NCBI RefSeq assembly: GCF_031127815.1 | Contig: NZ_JARXHY010000002.1 | Span: 372,001 to 436,000, forward strand | Direction of reading: 5' to 3' | From: Pelagicoccus sp. SDUM812003 | GTDB lineage: Bacteria > Verrucomicrobiota > Verrucomicrobiia > Opitutales > Opitutaceae | Length of the DNA stretch: 64,000 nucleotides | Part shown: positions 29,749 through 38,984 of the stretch, piece by piece | Numbering within the stretch: the first letter of the stretch is position 1 | How the letters are laid out: every line of letters begins with the position of its first letter | Made by a program: the position numbers and the translations under genes | Notes under the pieces: model-generated | Seen by the model: the letters and a program-made list of their open reading frames with translations, nothing else | Told to the model about the DNA's origin: nothing | Database searches by the model: none

Positions 29749-30876
29749 CTACTCGCGCACGCCCACTCGCACCAGCGCTCCTTCGGAGAAACGGCTCTCG
29801 TCGAGCTGCAGCTCCAGCGTCTCGTAATACGCCCGCTCCTCATGGACGATCTGCCAGTTCTCGAGGTCCTCGCTCTGGTACAGCTCGTAGATGAAGCCCG
29901 GATCGGTATCCACCAACAGGCGCAGACCGCTTCCCGGAACGAGATCGAGATCCACGATGCGAGGAGCCACGTCGCCCACCGTTCGATTCATGCGGTCTCC
30001 AAACAAGGCTACCAGCTCCCCATCGGTGACGTCGTAGGGGTCCAGAAAATCCGCGTCCTGATAGGAAGGCGGAATCCAAGGACGCGAAAACCGAAAGTAG
30101 TCCACCGACGCCCGCAAGTCGGGAGTCCCCCGCTCGGATGCGGTTTGGTTGTGCTGCAGAGCATCCATATCCTGCGCCGTTTCCCAGTCCGTGTAGGCGA
30201 TCATGCCGACCTGTACCGTATCGGGCATATCACTACGATAGTAGCGACGATGCACTTCCCAAGCCTCTCCCTCAAGCTGTCGCAAAACGATGAATACATC
30301 GCCCACTCTAGCGATCTGCAGCAAGGCGCTTGGGCTTCCGCTATCCAATGACAGATTCGAACTGCTGTTGAACGTGGTCTCCACCTCGAACTGGTACGCG
30401 CCCGGATCGTTCGCCATGCCTAGGGAGAGAAAGAGGTAGTTCTCTCGGTTCGGATTCCAGTCGTCAGGCGACGCCATCTCGTCGCGAGGCATCCGCGCCA
30501 TGATGCCGGCTAGGCTATACAGCGAGCCCGGCGGCCCATCGCCTGCCAGATTTCGTGGTTCCACCTGCATGGTCGCCACGAAGTCGCCTTGCACGTTCTT
30601 GTAGACCAAAGCTCCCCGCCAGTCCTGATACCAGGAGCTGGCCCGAGGGACCAGAGTCAGGCGCCCCTCGCGGGTCGATCCGATATCGATGCTCTCCAGC
30701 TGGTCAGCTCCCCAGCCTTCGGTTTGATAAACGCGATGCCAATCCGAAAGGCTCGCCGGGTCGTCAAACTCGTCCGAGAGCTTAGTCAGGTCATCCGCGT
30801 ACGTGGGCGCGATAAACGCGACGCAGGCGGCCGCGAGGGCATTTGGTAACAGCAACTTAAGCACAATGAGCCCCAC
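29749..30876 (-). CDS. Secreted concanavalin-like domain protein
   Basis: 375 residues from a GTG start. A hydrophobic signal peptide (LLLPNALAAACVAFIAP, cut near TYA) is followed by a beta-rich domain starting DEFDDPASLSDWHRVY and continuing through GALVYKNVQGDFVATMQVEP and SLYSLAGIMARMP, which resembles the DUF1349/LamG jelly-roll. The last ~60 residues (LRLLVDTDPGFIYELYQSEDLENWQIV) match a C-terminal module common in secreted Verrucomicrobiota proteins, also present in the esterase at 59349 (YQVETSTNLTDWEPV). No catalytic residues can be named. Convergent with the oxoamine synthase gene. Confidence 0.7.
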   Translation of the reverse strand: MGLIVLKLLLPNALAAACVAFIAPTYADDLTKLSDEFDDPASLSDWHRVYQTEGWGADQLESIDIGSTREGRLTLVPRASSWYQDWRGALVYKNVQGDFVATMQVEPRNLAGDGPPGSLYSLAGIMARMPRDEMASPDDWNPNRENYLFLSLGMANDPGAYQFEVETTFNSSSNLSLDSGSPSALLQIARVGDVFIVLRQLEGEAWEVHRRYYRSDMPDTVQVGMIAYTDWETAQDMDALQHNQTASERGTPDLRASVDYFRFSRPWIPPSYQDADFLDPYDVTDGELVALFGDRMNRTVGDVAPRIVDLDLVPGSGLRLLVDTDPGFIYELYQSEDLENWQIVHEERAYYETLELQLDESRFSEGALVRVGVRE

Positions 30877-31123
30877 CTCGACGCCGCCCCCTCGATCCTA
30901 AAGCCCCACCTCGGATTAGGAGAGATTACTCCCCGCCGCTCCCTCAATCGCACACTTGCTCCCGCTTGGCGCTAGGTCCTGCAACTCGATTTCCCGCGGG
31001 CATCTTCGCGTATGGCACTAGAGAGCCTCCGCGTCCCGGAAAAGGACCAGGGACCAACGAAACGCTCGAGCGGAGGTCGTCGTTTCGCCAGCGAAATCGA
31101 ACGTTCGCCAGCCGCCTGCGGCC

Positions 31124-32233
31124 TTAGTGGTCCGCGTTCGCCGGCAGCTGGCTACTGACCTCCGGGCAAATCGTATCCAAAATCTCCCGGGCCGTATCAG
31201 ACCATTTGGGCAGCAAATCGAACTGGATGCCCTCGTAGAGTTCGACCAGCAAGTGCGGGTTTTCGAACAGACGCTTCAGCTGCTCGGCCATGGCCTCGGG
31301 ATCTTCGTTGTTGAAAAAGCAGCACCCGCCAAAACGCGACGTCTCGCGAGTCGGTGCGAGCTTGGAGCTCAGCACCGGCAAGCCGCACCAAAGCGATTCC
31401 AGCACCGGCAGTCCGCATCCCTCCGCTCGCGACGAAAACAGCATCAGGCTCATGCGTCCCATCAACGCCTTCAGAGCCTCGTCCTCCAAGTGGCCATGCA
31501 AACGCACCGGTCGCCCGTTTCGCTCCATGCGCTTGATGCGCTTTTCGATGTCCTTGCCGAAGTACGGATTGGCCCGACCAACCACATGGAGGTTGAACTC
31601 CAAGCCCTCGTCCCAAAGCCGATTGCACGCGTCGAGGGCGATATCCTGCCCCTTTCGCTTCTCGATGATCCCAAGCATCAGCACGTCGAACGGCCGGACC
31701 AAGGGACGCGAGGAGCGGATCGGATCTGGAAACAGCCCGTTGGCTCCGAGCTGGATCGATTTGACCGATGGAGCGTACTCGTAGCCCAACCACTCCCAGT
31801 ACTCCTCCAAAACGATTGAGCTGTGGGCGGAAACCGCGAACACCCCATCGAATCGGCTGAGCATCTTCATGTAGCTCGGATGACGCTGCACGCTGTGCGG
31901 CCAGGTGAATTCCGGATGGCGCAGCGGGATAGCGTCATGAAAAATCGCATACGAACGGCAGCGTTCCGAACCTAGAAACGCCTCGATGCCAGGACGCTCG
32001 AAGTCGCTGAAAAGTTCGGCCGTGAGAAAGACGTCCTCCGGTTCGATGGAAAACTTGGAACCGTAGCTGGGAGCTTTGAAGGTCTGCTTGCGATCGCTCC
32101 ACACCACCTCCACCAGACGGTCCCCTAAGGCGTTCTTCAACTCCTCCTTCAAACAGTTCGAAACGCGAAGCACTCCCGAATAATGCGACTGCTTGCAGGT
32201 CTTGGTTACGTCGAATAGGATTTTCCCGGTCAT
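31124..32233 (-). CDS. Family 1/4-type glycosyltransferase (GT-B)
   Basis: 369 residues from ATG 32233; a TTG at 32320 would extend it. The C-terminal half has the GT-B retaining pattern: FDVLMLGIIEKRKGQDIALDA, LHVVGRANPYFGKD, RLHGHLEDEALKALMGRMSLMLFSSRAEGCGLPVLESLWCGLPVLSS with the E-x7-E motif split across it. The N-terminal half is less conserved (ILFDVTKTCKQSHYSGVLRVSN). Last gene of the leftward recN operon. The operon's glycosyltransferases probably build one glycolipid or surface glycan. Confidence 0.87.
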   Translation of the reverse strand: MTGKILFDVTKTCKQSHYSGVLRVSNCLKEELKNALGDRLVEVVWSDRKQTFKAPSYGSKFSIEPEDVFLTAELFSDFERPGIEAFLGSERCRSYAIFHDAIPLRHPEFTWPHSVQRHPSYMKMLSRFDGVFAVSAHSSIVLEEYWEWLGYEYAPSVKSIQLGANGLFPDPIRSSRPLVRPFDVLMLGIIEKRKGQDIALDACNRLWDEGLEFNLHVVGRANPYFGKDIEKRIKRMERNGRPVRLHGHLEDEALKALMGRMSLMLFSSRAEGCGLPVLESLWCGLPVLSSKLAPTRETSRFGGCCFFNNEDPEAMAEQLKRLFENPHLLVELYEGIQFDLLPKWSDTAREILDTICPEVSSQLPANADH

Positions 32234-32312
32234 GTCGTATGGTGTATTGCTGATTGCCTTGATTCGAAACGTGCGACATTTGCCGGAAGTCTCAAGCGGC
32301 CGCTTCGAAAAA

Positions 32313-33509
32313 TCACTCAATATTCAGGACCCGCGACAGCTCTTGCAGCAAGCGAGCGGAATTGCGCTTCGCTACGAACTCGCGCTCGACCCAGTCGCGA
32401 GCCGATCGCGCCAGTCTATCCCTTAGGGTCCGGTCCACCTGAAGTCGCCGGCACGCCGCTACCCAGCCTTCCGGTTCCGTCACGGGACGGAGCAAACCCG
32501 TTCTCTCGTTAGCGATCGCCTCCACCACCCCGGATACGGGCGAAGCGATGACGATCGCCCCTGACGCCATGGCCTCGGGAATCACGTTGGGCAAGCCGTC
32601 CCGATCTCCGCTGGCGGCTACCACGCCTGTATGAAACAACAGGTCAGCCCACTCCAACTGACGCATCACCTCCGCCTCGCCAACGCGACCCATCAGAAAC
32701 ACCCGCCCACCGAGTCCCGATTGCTCGATCCAGCCGCGAAGCGAATCCTCCAGCGGACCGTCCCCGATGATGCGCGCCTCGAAGTCGACTCCCGCATCGA
32801 GCAAGGCGCGATAGATCGCCACCTGATAGGGAAAGCCCTTTTTCTCCACCAGACGCGCCACGCAGACGATTCGCAACTGAGGCCAGCTAAGGCGCGGCTT
32901 TTCGAATGCCGGCAATCGATTCAGGCCTCTTCGTATCAGACGAGCTTTCGCCGGGTCGCATAGCCTGCGTATCCGCTTCCTCGCTACATCGGTGGAGGTG
33001 TGCACAAGCGCCGCTCTGGCCAGTTTTTCCTCCAACAGCCAGTCGCCTCCGTGTTCAAAAACGTCATACGCATGCGCACCCGTGGAAAACGGCAGCCCCG
33101 TCAGCTCCGCCAGCAGCATCCCGTACGCAGCTGGCCCTCCCGACCAGACGCAGTGGACGCAATCGTAGTTCCGTTTCGACATCGTCCTCGCATCGACCAA
33201 AGCCGCGCCGAAGCCGAGCAGGTTCTCGAAGAGATTGAGCAAGGACGCGGGCTGGCAGGCGTTCAATCGCGTCATCAACCGAACCAGCTCTCGCGGCTTC
33301 CGAATCCCCCACCAGGGGAGCCATATGAAAAGCGTAAGCAGCGACCACTTGGAGAAGAGACGCACAGGATGCCCCTCGAAGTCGGCTGAGCCCTTGTGCA
33401 GCGAGAGGATATCCAACTCCGCGCCAATCTCCAGCAGGGCCCTGACCTCCCGCTGCAGGAAGGTCTCGGAGAACACGGGAAAGCTTGTCGTTACATAGAG
33501 GATACGCAT
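32313..33509 (-). CDS. Family 4 glycosyltransferase
   Basis: 398 residues. GT-B fold; N-terminal ILYVTTSFPVFSETFLQREVRALLE, typical of colanic-acid-type transferases, then LRIVCVARLVEKKGFPYQVAIYRAL, ARIIGDGPLEDSLRGWIEQSGL and DGLPNVIPEAMASGAIVIAS with the E-x7-E retaining motif. A hydrophobic patch at residues 55-70 (LLTLFIWLPWWG) may touch the membrane. It lies 35 bp after the GT28 gene and is followed by the second glycosyltransferase. Substrate unknown. Confidence 0.88.
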   Translation of the reverse strand: MRILYVTTSFPVFSETFLQREVRALLEIGAELDILSLHKGSADFEGHPVRLFSKWSLLTLFIWLPWWGIRKPRELVRLMTRLNACQPASLLNLFENLLGFGAALVDARTMSKRNYDCVHCVWSGGPAAYGMLLAELTGLPFSTGAHAYDVFEHGGDWLLEEKLARAALVHTSTDVARKRIRRLCDPAKARLIRRGLNRLPAFEKPRLSWPQLRIVCVARLVEKKGFPYQVAIYRALLDAGVDFEARIIGDGPLEDSLRGWIEQSGLGGRVFLMGRVGEAEVMRQLEWADLLFHTGVVAASGDRDGLPNVIPEAMASGAIVIASPVSGVVEAIANERTGLLRPVTEPEGWVAACRRLQVDRTLRDRLARSARDWVEREFVAKRNSARLLQELSRVLNIE

Positions 33510-33544
33510 CGGGTCCGGACGAAACGGATCAAACTACGCCACCA

Positions 33545-34747
33545 TCACTCGCCGACAACTTTTAAAACCGGGCGTTCCTGGGCGCCAGTTCCTTCGCGAG
33601 CCAACTCCACCAAGAGGCGCACCGTATCCCGCGGATCGTCCATGAAGCGCATTTTTGAAAAACGCTTCTTGAGGTCCCTGAACTTGTCAGGAGAGCGATA
33701 CCAATCTCCAAGCAGCTTCTCCAGATCCTGCGTTTTGGCGATCATCTCCGCGGCGTCGTCCTGCAGAAAGTACTTCACCGTCAGCTTCTCCTGCGGCATC
33801 ACGCCGCCAAATCCGTTGAACACGATGGGGCATTCGAAATGCAGAGCCTCCGCGCAGGTGGTGGTGCCGCCGCGCGTGATGACGAAATCAGCCGCCTGCA
33901 TATAGAGATGGATTTCATTGGTGTAGCCAGTGATGTTGCAGCGAAAGTCGGGATTCTCATGACTCCAGCGCGTCACCTGAAGAAATACCTTCTGATTGCG
34001 ACCGCAGACCACTACCGCCTGGTATTGGTCGGCATGACGCTTCAAAACCTCCAGGATGGCGATGTGATTGTTCGCTCCCGCCCCACCGGTGGTGAGAAAT
34101 ACGATCTTGCGATCCGAACGCAGTCCCAGACGCTCGGTGATAAACCGGTGGCGTTCGATGGGCGAAAGCGTCTCCCGATACACGCGCGGCATCAGAAACT
34201 GTCCCCTCACTTCGATGCGTGACGGGTCGAGCTTCAGCGCCTTCACCGCGAAATCGCGGGCTGTCGCGGTGCGAGAGATGTAGAGATCGACCGTAGGCTC
34301 CACCCAATTGCGACTGTATCCATACCCGCCGGAAAACTCCGAGCAATAGGTGGCGCAGCGCACGTGTTTCCCTAGAATCCTTCGGGCTTCCTGAAAGTAG
34401 CCGCGATTGAGGCAATCGTGCACGCTGAACACCAGGTGCGGGCGGTAGCTTTCGATCACCTCGGTATAGTAGCGACGACCGAGCGTGACACGCGTCTTGT
34501 TCAAAAAGCTCATCCCCTCCACCAGCAGGTAGTAGGGATGGTGCAGCCAAGGAGCGTGCCGCTGGATGAAATTATAGAAATGGACCCCGAATCGGGCCAC
34601 GCGGGAGGAGTCCTCCAGCATGCTCTCCACGCGCACATCGACTTCCCATCCGTAGAGCTCGCGCACCCAGCGCCGAAAAGCCGTCGCCCGAGCATCGTGC
34701 CCCCCACCGGTGCTTGATGTTAAAACGAGTATTCTGATTCCCGACAC
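33545..34747 (-). CDS. MGDG-synthase-like glycosyltransferase (GT28)
   Basis: 400 residues from a GTG start. The N-terminal domain has VLTSSTGGGHDARATAFRRW and FYNFIQRHAPWLHHPYYLLVEG, matching the MGDG-synthase N-domain, and the C-terminal GT28 domain has FLTTGGAGANNHI and DFVITRGGTTTCAEALHFECPIVF. Relatives (UgtP, plant MGD1) add a sugar to diacylglycerol at the inner membrane. The spacing SDR-GT28 is 2 bp, and a second and third transferase follow, so a multi-sugar glycolipid is the likeliest product (inference). Confidence 0.82.
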   Translation of the reverse strand: MSGIRILVLTSSTGGGHDARATAFRRWVRELYGWEVDVRVESMLEDSSRVARFGVHFYNFIQRHAPWLHHPYYLLVEGMSFLNKTRVTLGRRYYTEVIESYRPHLVFSVHDCLNRGYFQEARRILGKHVRCATYCSEFSGGYGYSRNWVEPTVDLYISRTATARDFAVKALKLDPSRIEVRGQFLMPRVYRETLSPIERHRFITERLGLRSDRKIVFLTTGGAGANNHIAILEVLKRHADQYQAVVVCGRNQKVFLQVTRWSHENPDFRCNITGYTNEIHLYMQAADFVITRGGTTTCAEALHFECPIVFNGFGGVMPQEKLTVKYFLQDDAAEMIAKTQDLEKLLGDWYRSPDKFRDLKKRFSKMRFMDDPRDTVRLLVELAREGTGAQERPVLKVVGE

Positions 34748-34749
34748 GA

Positions 34750-35556
34750 CTAGCTTCTCTCTACGTTATAATACCGGAGGTTGGATGCGCGTTTCACTGA
34801 TGACGAGACGAATTTTCCAAAAAGTGAAGCGAACGCGCACTGAAATAGGCTGCCCGCTCGAACCAAACCTGACCTGTTCCCTTTCAAGGCTTTCAGCAGC
34901 TTTCGGGCCGCCAGATCCGCGGGCGGCGCGGTGTCGACATGTTTCTCCATCGCTTTCCAAACCGTATCCACAAAGCCCCCACCACCAAGGCGATCCACGT
35001 GATCGTTGAAACGTGTATTCAGATCTCCAAGACGGAGCTCGAGCACTCGAGCCACTTCGGGGTCGAGCTCGTTGAATAGGGAGTCCGTGAAGCCTGCCAA
35101 TCCCGCCTTCGCAGCGTTGTAGCCGCTCATGAATGGGATTGGATACTCCACCGCCAGAGAAGTCACATTCACCAGAGCGCCCGGATTCTCGCGAGACCAT
35201 CCCTCCAGAGCCAAATGACAAAGCTTCATGGGAGCCAGCAGCATCAGTTTCACCTGCGCCTCCCAATGACAAAACGCCACGGTCTCGAAAGCGCCCAACG
35301 CGCCCGATCCCGCGTTGTTGACCACGATCGACAGCCCTCGTCCAGACAAGTCCGCCGCCCTCCAATCTCGCTCCAGCGACTCCGGCGAGGACGCATCCAT
35401 CTTCACAGGAACCACGCCCTCCGGCCAGTCAACGCCATCGGGATCGCGCGACGTGCCAAAAACCTGGATACCTTCCCTCGCAAAGGCCTTTGCGATCTCT
35501 CGACCGACGCCTCGACTGGCGCCCGTGACCAATGCCTTCTGTCCCGCTAGTATCAT
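34750..35556 (-). CDS. Short-chain dehydrogenase/reductase
   Basis: 268 residues from ATG 35556. NAD(P)-binding TGASRGVGREIA, VNNAGSGALG, catalytic Ser in VNVTSLAVEYP and Tyr/Lys in SGYNAAKAG make it a classical SDR. After the fold, FGKFVSSSVKRASNLRYY is a basic, hydrophobic tail that may associate with membrane. It starts 10 bp after recN and ends 2 bp before the GT28 start. In this setting it might reduce a keto-lipid or sugar precursor for the glycolipid; 3-ketosphinganine reductase-like activity is possible but unproven. Confidence 0.82.
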   Translation of the reverse strand: MILAGQKALVTGASRGVGREIAKAFAREGIQVFGTSRDPDGVDWPEGVVPVKMDASSPESLERDWRAADLSGRGLSIVVNNAGSGALGAFETVAFCHWEAQVKLMLLAPMKLCHLALEGWSRENPGALVNVTSLAVEYPIPFMSGYNAAKAGLAGFTDSLFNELDPEVARVLELRLGDLNTRFNDHVDRLGGGGFVDTVWKAMEKHVDTAPPADLAARKLLKALKGNRSGLVRAGSLFQCAFASLFGKFVSSSVKRASNLRYYNVERS

Positions 35557-35566
35557 CCGCCGTGCA

Positions 35567-37228
35567 TCAGCTCGCCAGCAGCTCCCTAGCATGGGTCTGG
35601 GCGGACTTGGCTTGCCGATCGCCCAACATGCGAGCGAGCTCCTGCACCCGTTCCTCGCTATCGTTCTTCAGCTGGCTTATCCTCACCGCGGCCCGCTTGC
35701 CGCTCTGATCCTTTTCCACCAAGTAGTGCTGCCTGCCCAAGGCGGCGACCTGCGGCAGGTGCGTGATGCAAATCACCTGATGGTTGTCGCCAATGCCCTT
35801 GAGCTTCTGCCCCACGATGCGCCCGATCTCTCCTCCTACGTTGGCGTCGACTTCGTCGAAAACCAGCACCGGCACGCTGTCCACGTCTGCTAGAATCGTC
35901 TTCAGCGCCAGCATCACCCGGGCGAGCTCGCCACTGGAGGCGACCTGCGTCAAGGCTTTGAGCGGTTCGCCAACGTTGGGCGAAAACAGCAGATCCGGCA
36001 GGCTGTCACCGTAGCTTTTCAAGCCGTTTTGCTCCAGCATCTGGATACCGCAACGCCCTTTCTTAAATCCCAGCTCCAGCAGCATCTTCTCCGCCTTTTT
36101 CGCCAAGGCCTGACCGGACTTCAGTCTCTTCTGCGTCAGCCGGCTTGCCAGCCCCTTGAGCTCCGATTCGAGCTTGTCCGCCTCCGCGTGCAAGCGCTGC
36201 AACGAGCCCTCGATATCGCCCTGCGACTCCAGACGCCGCGCCATCTCATCGCGAGCCGCCAGCACGCTCGCAACGGAACGGCCGTACTTGCGGCGAGCGT
36301 CCTGCCAGTCGTTCATGCGTTGCAGCACCTCCGAGGCGTATTCAGGTTCGAATGACAAGGAGGCGCCGACCTGCTCGTAGTCCGAGCCCAGCTCCTGCGT
36401 CTCGATCACCAGGCTGTTCAAGCGTTCCGCCAATTCCGAAAGGCTCGGGTCCAGCTCCGCCGCCTGCTCCGCAGCTCGCACCAACGAGGAAAGCTGGTTC
36501 AAGACGCCCTCGTCCCCGCTCAAGCCGTTCCCCAGCTCGCTCGCCAGCTCAAGCAGTTCCTGGGCGCTGGAAACGCGATTGAAATCCTGCTCCAGCTGCT
36601 CCATCGACTCTTCCGAAAGCTCCAGCCGATCGATCTGCTCGATCTGAGCGCGAATGAAATCGATCTGATCCGGGGCGAGTTGCGATTCGCCCCGCAACGA
36701 TTCGATTTCCTCCAGGGCGCCGCGCCATTGGAGGTGCTTCTCCCGGTAGGCCTCCGCCTCCGCTTCCAAACCGCCATAGAGATCGATCAGCTCCAACTGA
36801 CACTCGCTCTTGAGCAGACGCTGCGGCTCGCCCGGACCGTGAAAGTCGATCCAACGCTCGCCGAGCTCCTGCAGATTGGAAAGCGTGGCCAAACTGCCAT
36901 TTATGGAAATGCGCGAAGGCTTGGAAACATGAAGCGAACGCTTCAGTACCAGCATGCCCTCCTCGCAAAGCGGCAGATCCATGGCCCTGAGCATTTCGTC
37001 GATGGGACCGCTGTCTTCGAACCAAAGTGCCGCCTCTACCTCGCATTGCTCGCTGCCGGATCGAATGGCCGACTTGTCCGTTCGAGCCCCGGAAAGCAGG
37101 CTCAAGGCCCCTAAAAAGACGCTCTTGCCAGCGCCCGTTTCACCGGTGACCACCGTAAACCCCGACTCGAATTCGATCGAAGCGGACTCGAGCAAAGCCA
37201 AATTGGAAATCTTCAGGTACTGCAACAT
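35567..37228 (-). CDS. recN: RecN, SMC-like DNA double-strand-break repair ATPase
   Basis: 553 residues, the standard RecN length. Seen: Walker A in VVTGETGAGKS near residue 30, two long coiled-coil arms through the middle, the ABC-signature region SSGELARVMLALK and Walker B VLVFDEVDANVGGEIG. It gathers broken ends for RecA-dependent repair. It heads a leftward set of five genes (recN, SDR, three glycosyltransferases) spaced 2-79 bp, which is not a usual RecN context. A tRNA-Val on the other strand lies 152 bp upstream. Confidence 0.95.
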   Translation of the reverse strand: MLQYLKISNLALLESASIEFESGFTVVTGETGAGKSVFLGALSLLSGARTDKSAIRSGSEQCEVEAALWFEDSGPIDEMLRAMDLPLCEEGMLVLKRSLHVSKPSRISINGSLATLSNLQELGERWIDFHGPGEPQRLLKSECQLELIDLYGGLEAEAEAYREKHLQWRGALEEIESLRGESQLAPDQIDFIRAQIEQIDRLELSEESMEQLEQDFNRVSSAQELLELASELGNGLSGDEGVLNQLSSLVRAAEQAAELDPSLSELAERLNSLVIETQELGSDYEQVGASLSFEPEYASEVLQRMNDWQDARRKYGRSVASVLAARDEMARRLESQGDIEGSLQRLHAEADKLESELKGLASRLTQKRLKSGQALAKKAEKMLLELGFKKGRCGIQMLEQNGLKSYGDSLPDLLFSPNVGEPLKALTQVASSGELARVMLALKTILADVDSVPVLVFDEVDANVGGEIGRIVGQKLKGIGDNHQVICITHLPQVAALGRQHYLVEKDQSGKRAAVRISQLKNDSEERVQELARMLGDRQAKSAQTHARELLAS

Positions 37229-37379
37229 CGCGGACAGGATAAAGGGAACCCTAGGAAATTGACCGTCCTACCCCTGAAAATCACGCCCGAAATTAAGCGA
37301 AATTTGTTCTTGCCCCGAAAATGGAGATTACACATGTTCCAGCCCTTCAAATTTCCGACGCCTAGCATCGGAAACGACC

Positions 37380-37456
<77 letters not shown>

Positions 37457-37462
37457 TTCCAA

Positions 37463-37494
37463 ACCGAAGGACAAACCGCCTTCGGTATTTTTTT
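37463..37494 (+). terminator. Rho-independent terminator after tRNA-Val
   Basis: Stem ACCGAAGG / CCTTCGGT with an 8-nt loop and a run of T's, 7 nt past the CCA end. Confidence 0.9.
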
Positions 37495-37735
37495 GCGCTT
37501 GGACGACTGGTCAGACCAGGGACGCGAACATACCGAGAGTTAGCCCTTCCCACTTCGTCCACGAACGTCGAGACGAAGATGGACTCCTGCAGATTTCGCT
37601 TCGACACTGGCGAACCAACGCAAAAAGGCGCCAGATTCCGCTTCTGTTGATAGCCTAGCAATCCGCGCATCACCTCCAAGCGCGTCCTGAAGCGACAGTA
37701 TCCTTCGGGTCTCGGGTGGTTGTTCTGGAGAACCT

Positions 37736-38404
37736 CTAAAGCTTAGGTATTTTGGCAAACAGCGCCACCGCCTGACTGCGAGAGTGCACTTGAAGCTTTT
37801 CGTAGATGCGGCGAATGTGCGTATTCACCGTTTGATACGTGATACCGAGATTATCGGCGATCTCCTTGTACAGAAACCCCTGCGCCAACAACATCAGCAC
37901 CTCGTTCTCTCGCTTGGTGAGCTCGTCCGCCGGATTTCGTTCGGACTGGGGACGACGCAGCGACTGAACAACTTTTCTCGCAATATTCGTCGTCATGGGC
38001 GATCCGCCCGCATGCACTTCAGCGATAGAATCGAGAATGGCCTCAGGGGGCGTATCCTTTAGCAGGTAGCCCGTAGCCCCGACGGCAAGAGCATCGAAAA
38101 TGTGGTCAGAGTCTTCATAGACCGTCAACATGACAAACTGGGTATCGGGAATCTTCTGCTTGAGCTCCTTAACGCAATCTATCCCACTTTGCCCCGGCAT
38201 ATTGATGTCTACCAGAGCAACATCCGGAGGAATCTTTGGCAGCCGAGCCATGGCGCTCTCCGCATCGGAGTAGCTTCCTACACAGGCGAATCCATCGGAA
38301 CTCTCGATCCAGTTAGCGAGTATTTCGCGAAGCTCGCTATCATCGTCTACGACGGCAACGGTGATCACAGTAGGCTCGCGGTTAGAAGTAGGGGCTGGGG
38401 TCAT
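37736..38404 (-). CDS. NarL/FixJ-type response regulator
   Basis: 222 residues from ATG 38404 (an upstream GTG at 38434 adds ten). Receiver at ~15-130 with acidic D20-D21-D22, acceptor D66 (VALVDINMPG), Thr in VMLTVYED and Lys in YLLKDTPPE; LuxR helix-turn-helix at ~155-215 (LTKRENEVLMLLAQGFLYKEIADNLGITYQTVNTHI). A complete, phosphorylatable regulator without an adjacent kinase. It sits next to the glycan locus and could partner the hybrid kinase at 48383, but nothing in the sequence proves this. Confidence 0.88.
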   Translation of the reverse strand: MTPAPTSNREPTVITVAVVDDDSELREILANWIESSDGFACVGSYSDAESAMARLPKIPPDVALVDINMPGQSGIDCVKELKQKIPDTQFVMLTVYEDSDHIFDALAVGATGYLLKDTPPEAILDSIAEVHAGGSPMTTNIARKVVQSLRRPQSERNPADELTKRENEVLMLLAQGFLYKEIADNLGITYQTVNTHIRRIYEKLQVHSRSQAVALFAKIPKL

Positions 38405-38984
38405 TTGCTTGTTTACTCGAATCTGTGGCGGCACGAAGTGACTGACGGATCAAGAAACACGATACTGTCCACATTTTACCATTTGGCAAGATAGCTTCCT
38501 CGTCTAGCCGACGCTGGAAACTCCTAATCCGAGCATCGCGTGGGAGCGATGCTCGGCTTACGATTTTTACTAATGAACTAAGAATGTTTTAAGCTGCTAA
38601 CGCTAAACATTTCGGGACTTCGAGCAGCGACCGCCATCCGATGTCCTGAGGGAGAAACAATAGGGAAAAACAACCGTCTCGCCTATCGCGAAAACTTGTG
38701 ACCTCGAAAGCGTGTTTTCGAAGGGGCCGATTAAGTCTCCGAACCATCGATGGTCCAAGCCTGATCGGCACCATTGCGGAGACGGATTTGCTGATCCGCC
38801 GCTCAGGTACCGAGTTTTCGCGATGCTTCGGCCTACATTTAGTCTGGCGACTAAAGGTGTACGTTCGAACCATAATGGACCCTAAAGCATTACCTTGCGT
38901 CACCCTTCCATCCTGACGCGGCGCTACACGAATCATCTCATGTATCGCCCGATCGGATACTAGAAAAACAAACTAGGACCTCAC
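38405..38984. other. Gene-free region before the glycan locus
   Basis: About 580 bp with no convincing gene. It must hold the promoters of the leftward regulator and the rightward GH29. A perfect hairpin is at 38529-38556 (listed separately). A 72-codon rightward and a 115-codon leftward open frame run through it, but both lack recognisable motifs and a plausible ribosome-binding site. Confidence 0.5.
38529..38556. other. Perfect 11-bp hairpin
   Basis: CCGAGCATCGC / GCGATGCTCGG flank a 6-nt loop. The + side is followed by CTTACGATTTTT, a poor U-tract, so it may be a terminator of an unseen transcript or a protein-binding palindrome. Confidence 0.5.

Noticed and set aside
28765-30351. 528-codon rightward open frame
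   Set aside because: It spans the oxoamine synthase gene in another frame and then runs antisense to the secreted protein gene; Arg/His-rich composition marks it as a shadow.
38589-38936. 72- and 115-codon open frames between the regulator and GH29
   Set aside because: No ribosome-binding site, no motif, and overlap of both strands; treated as non-coding.
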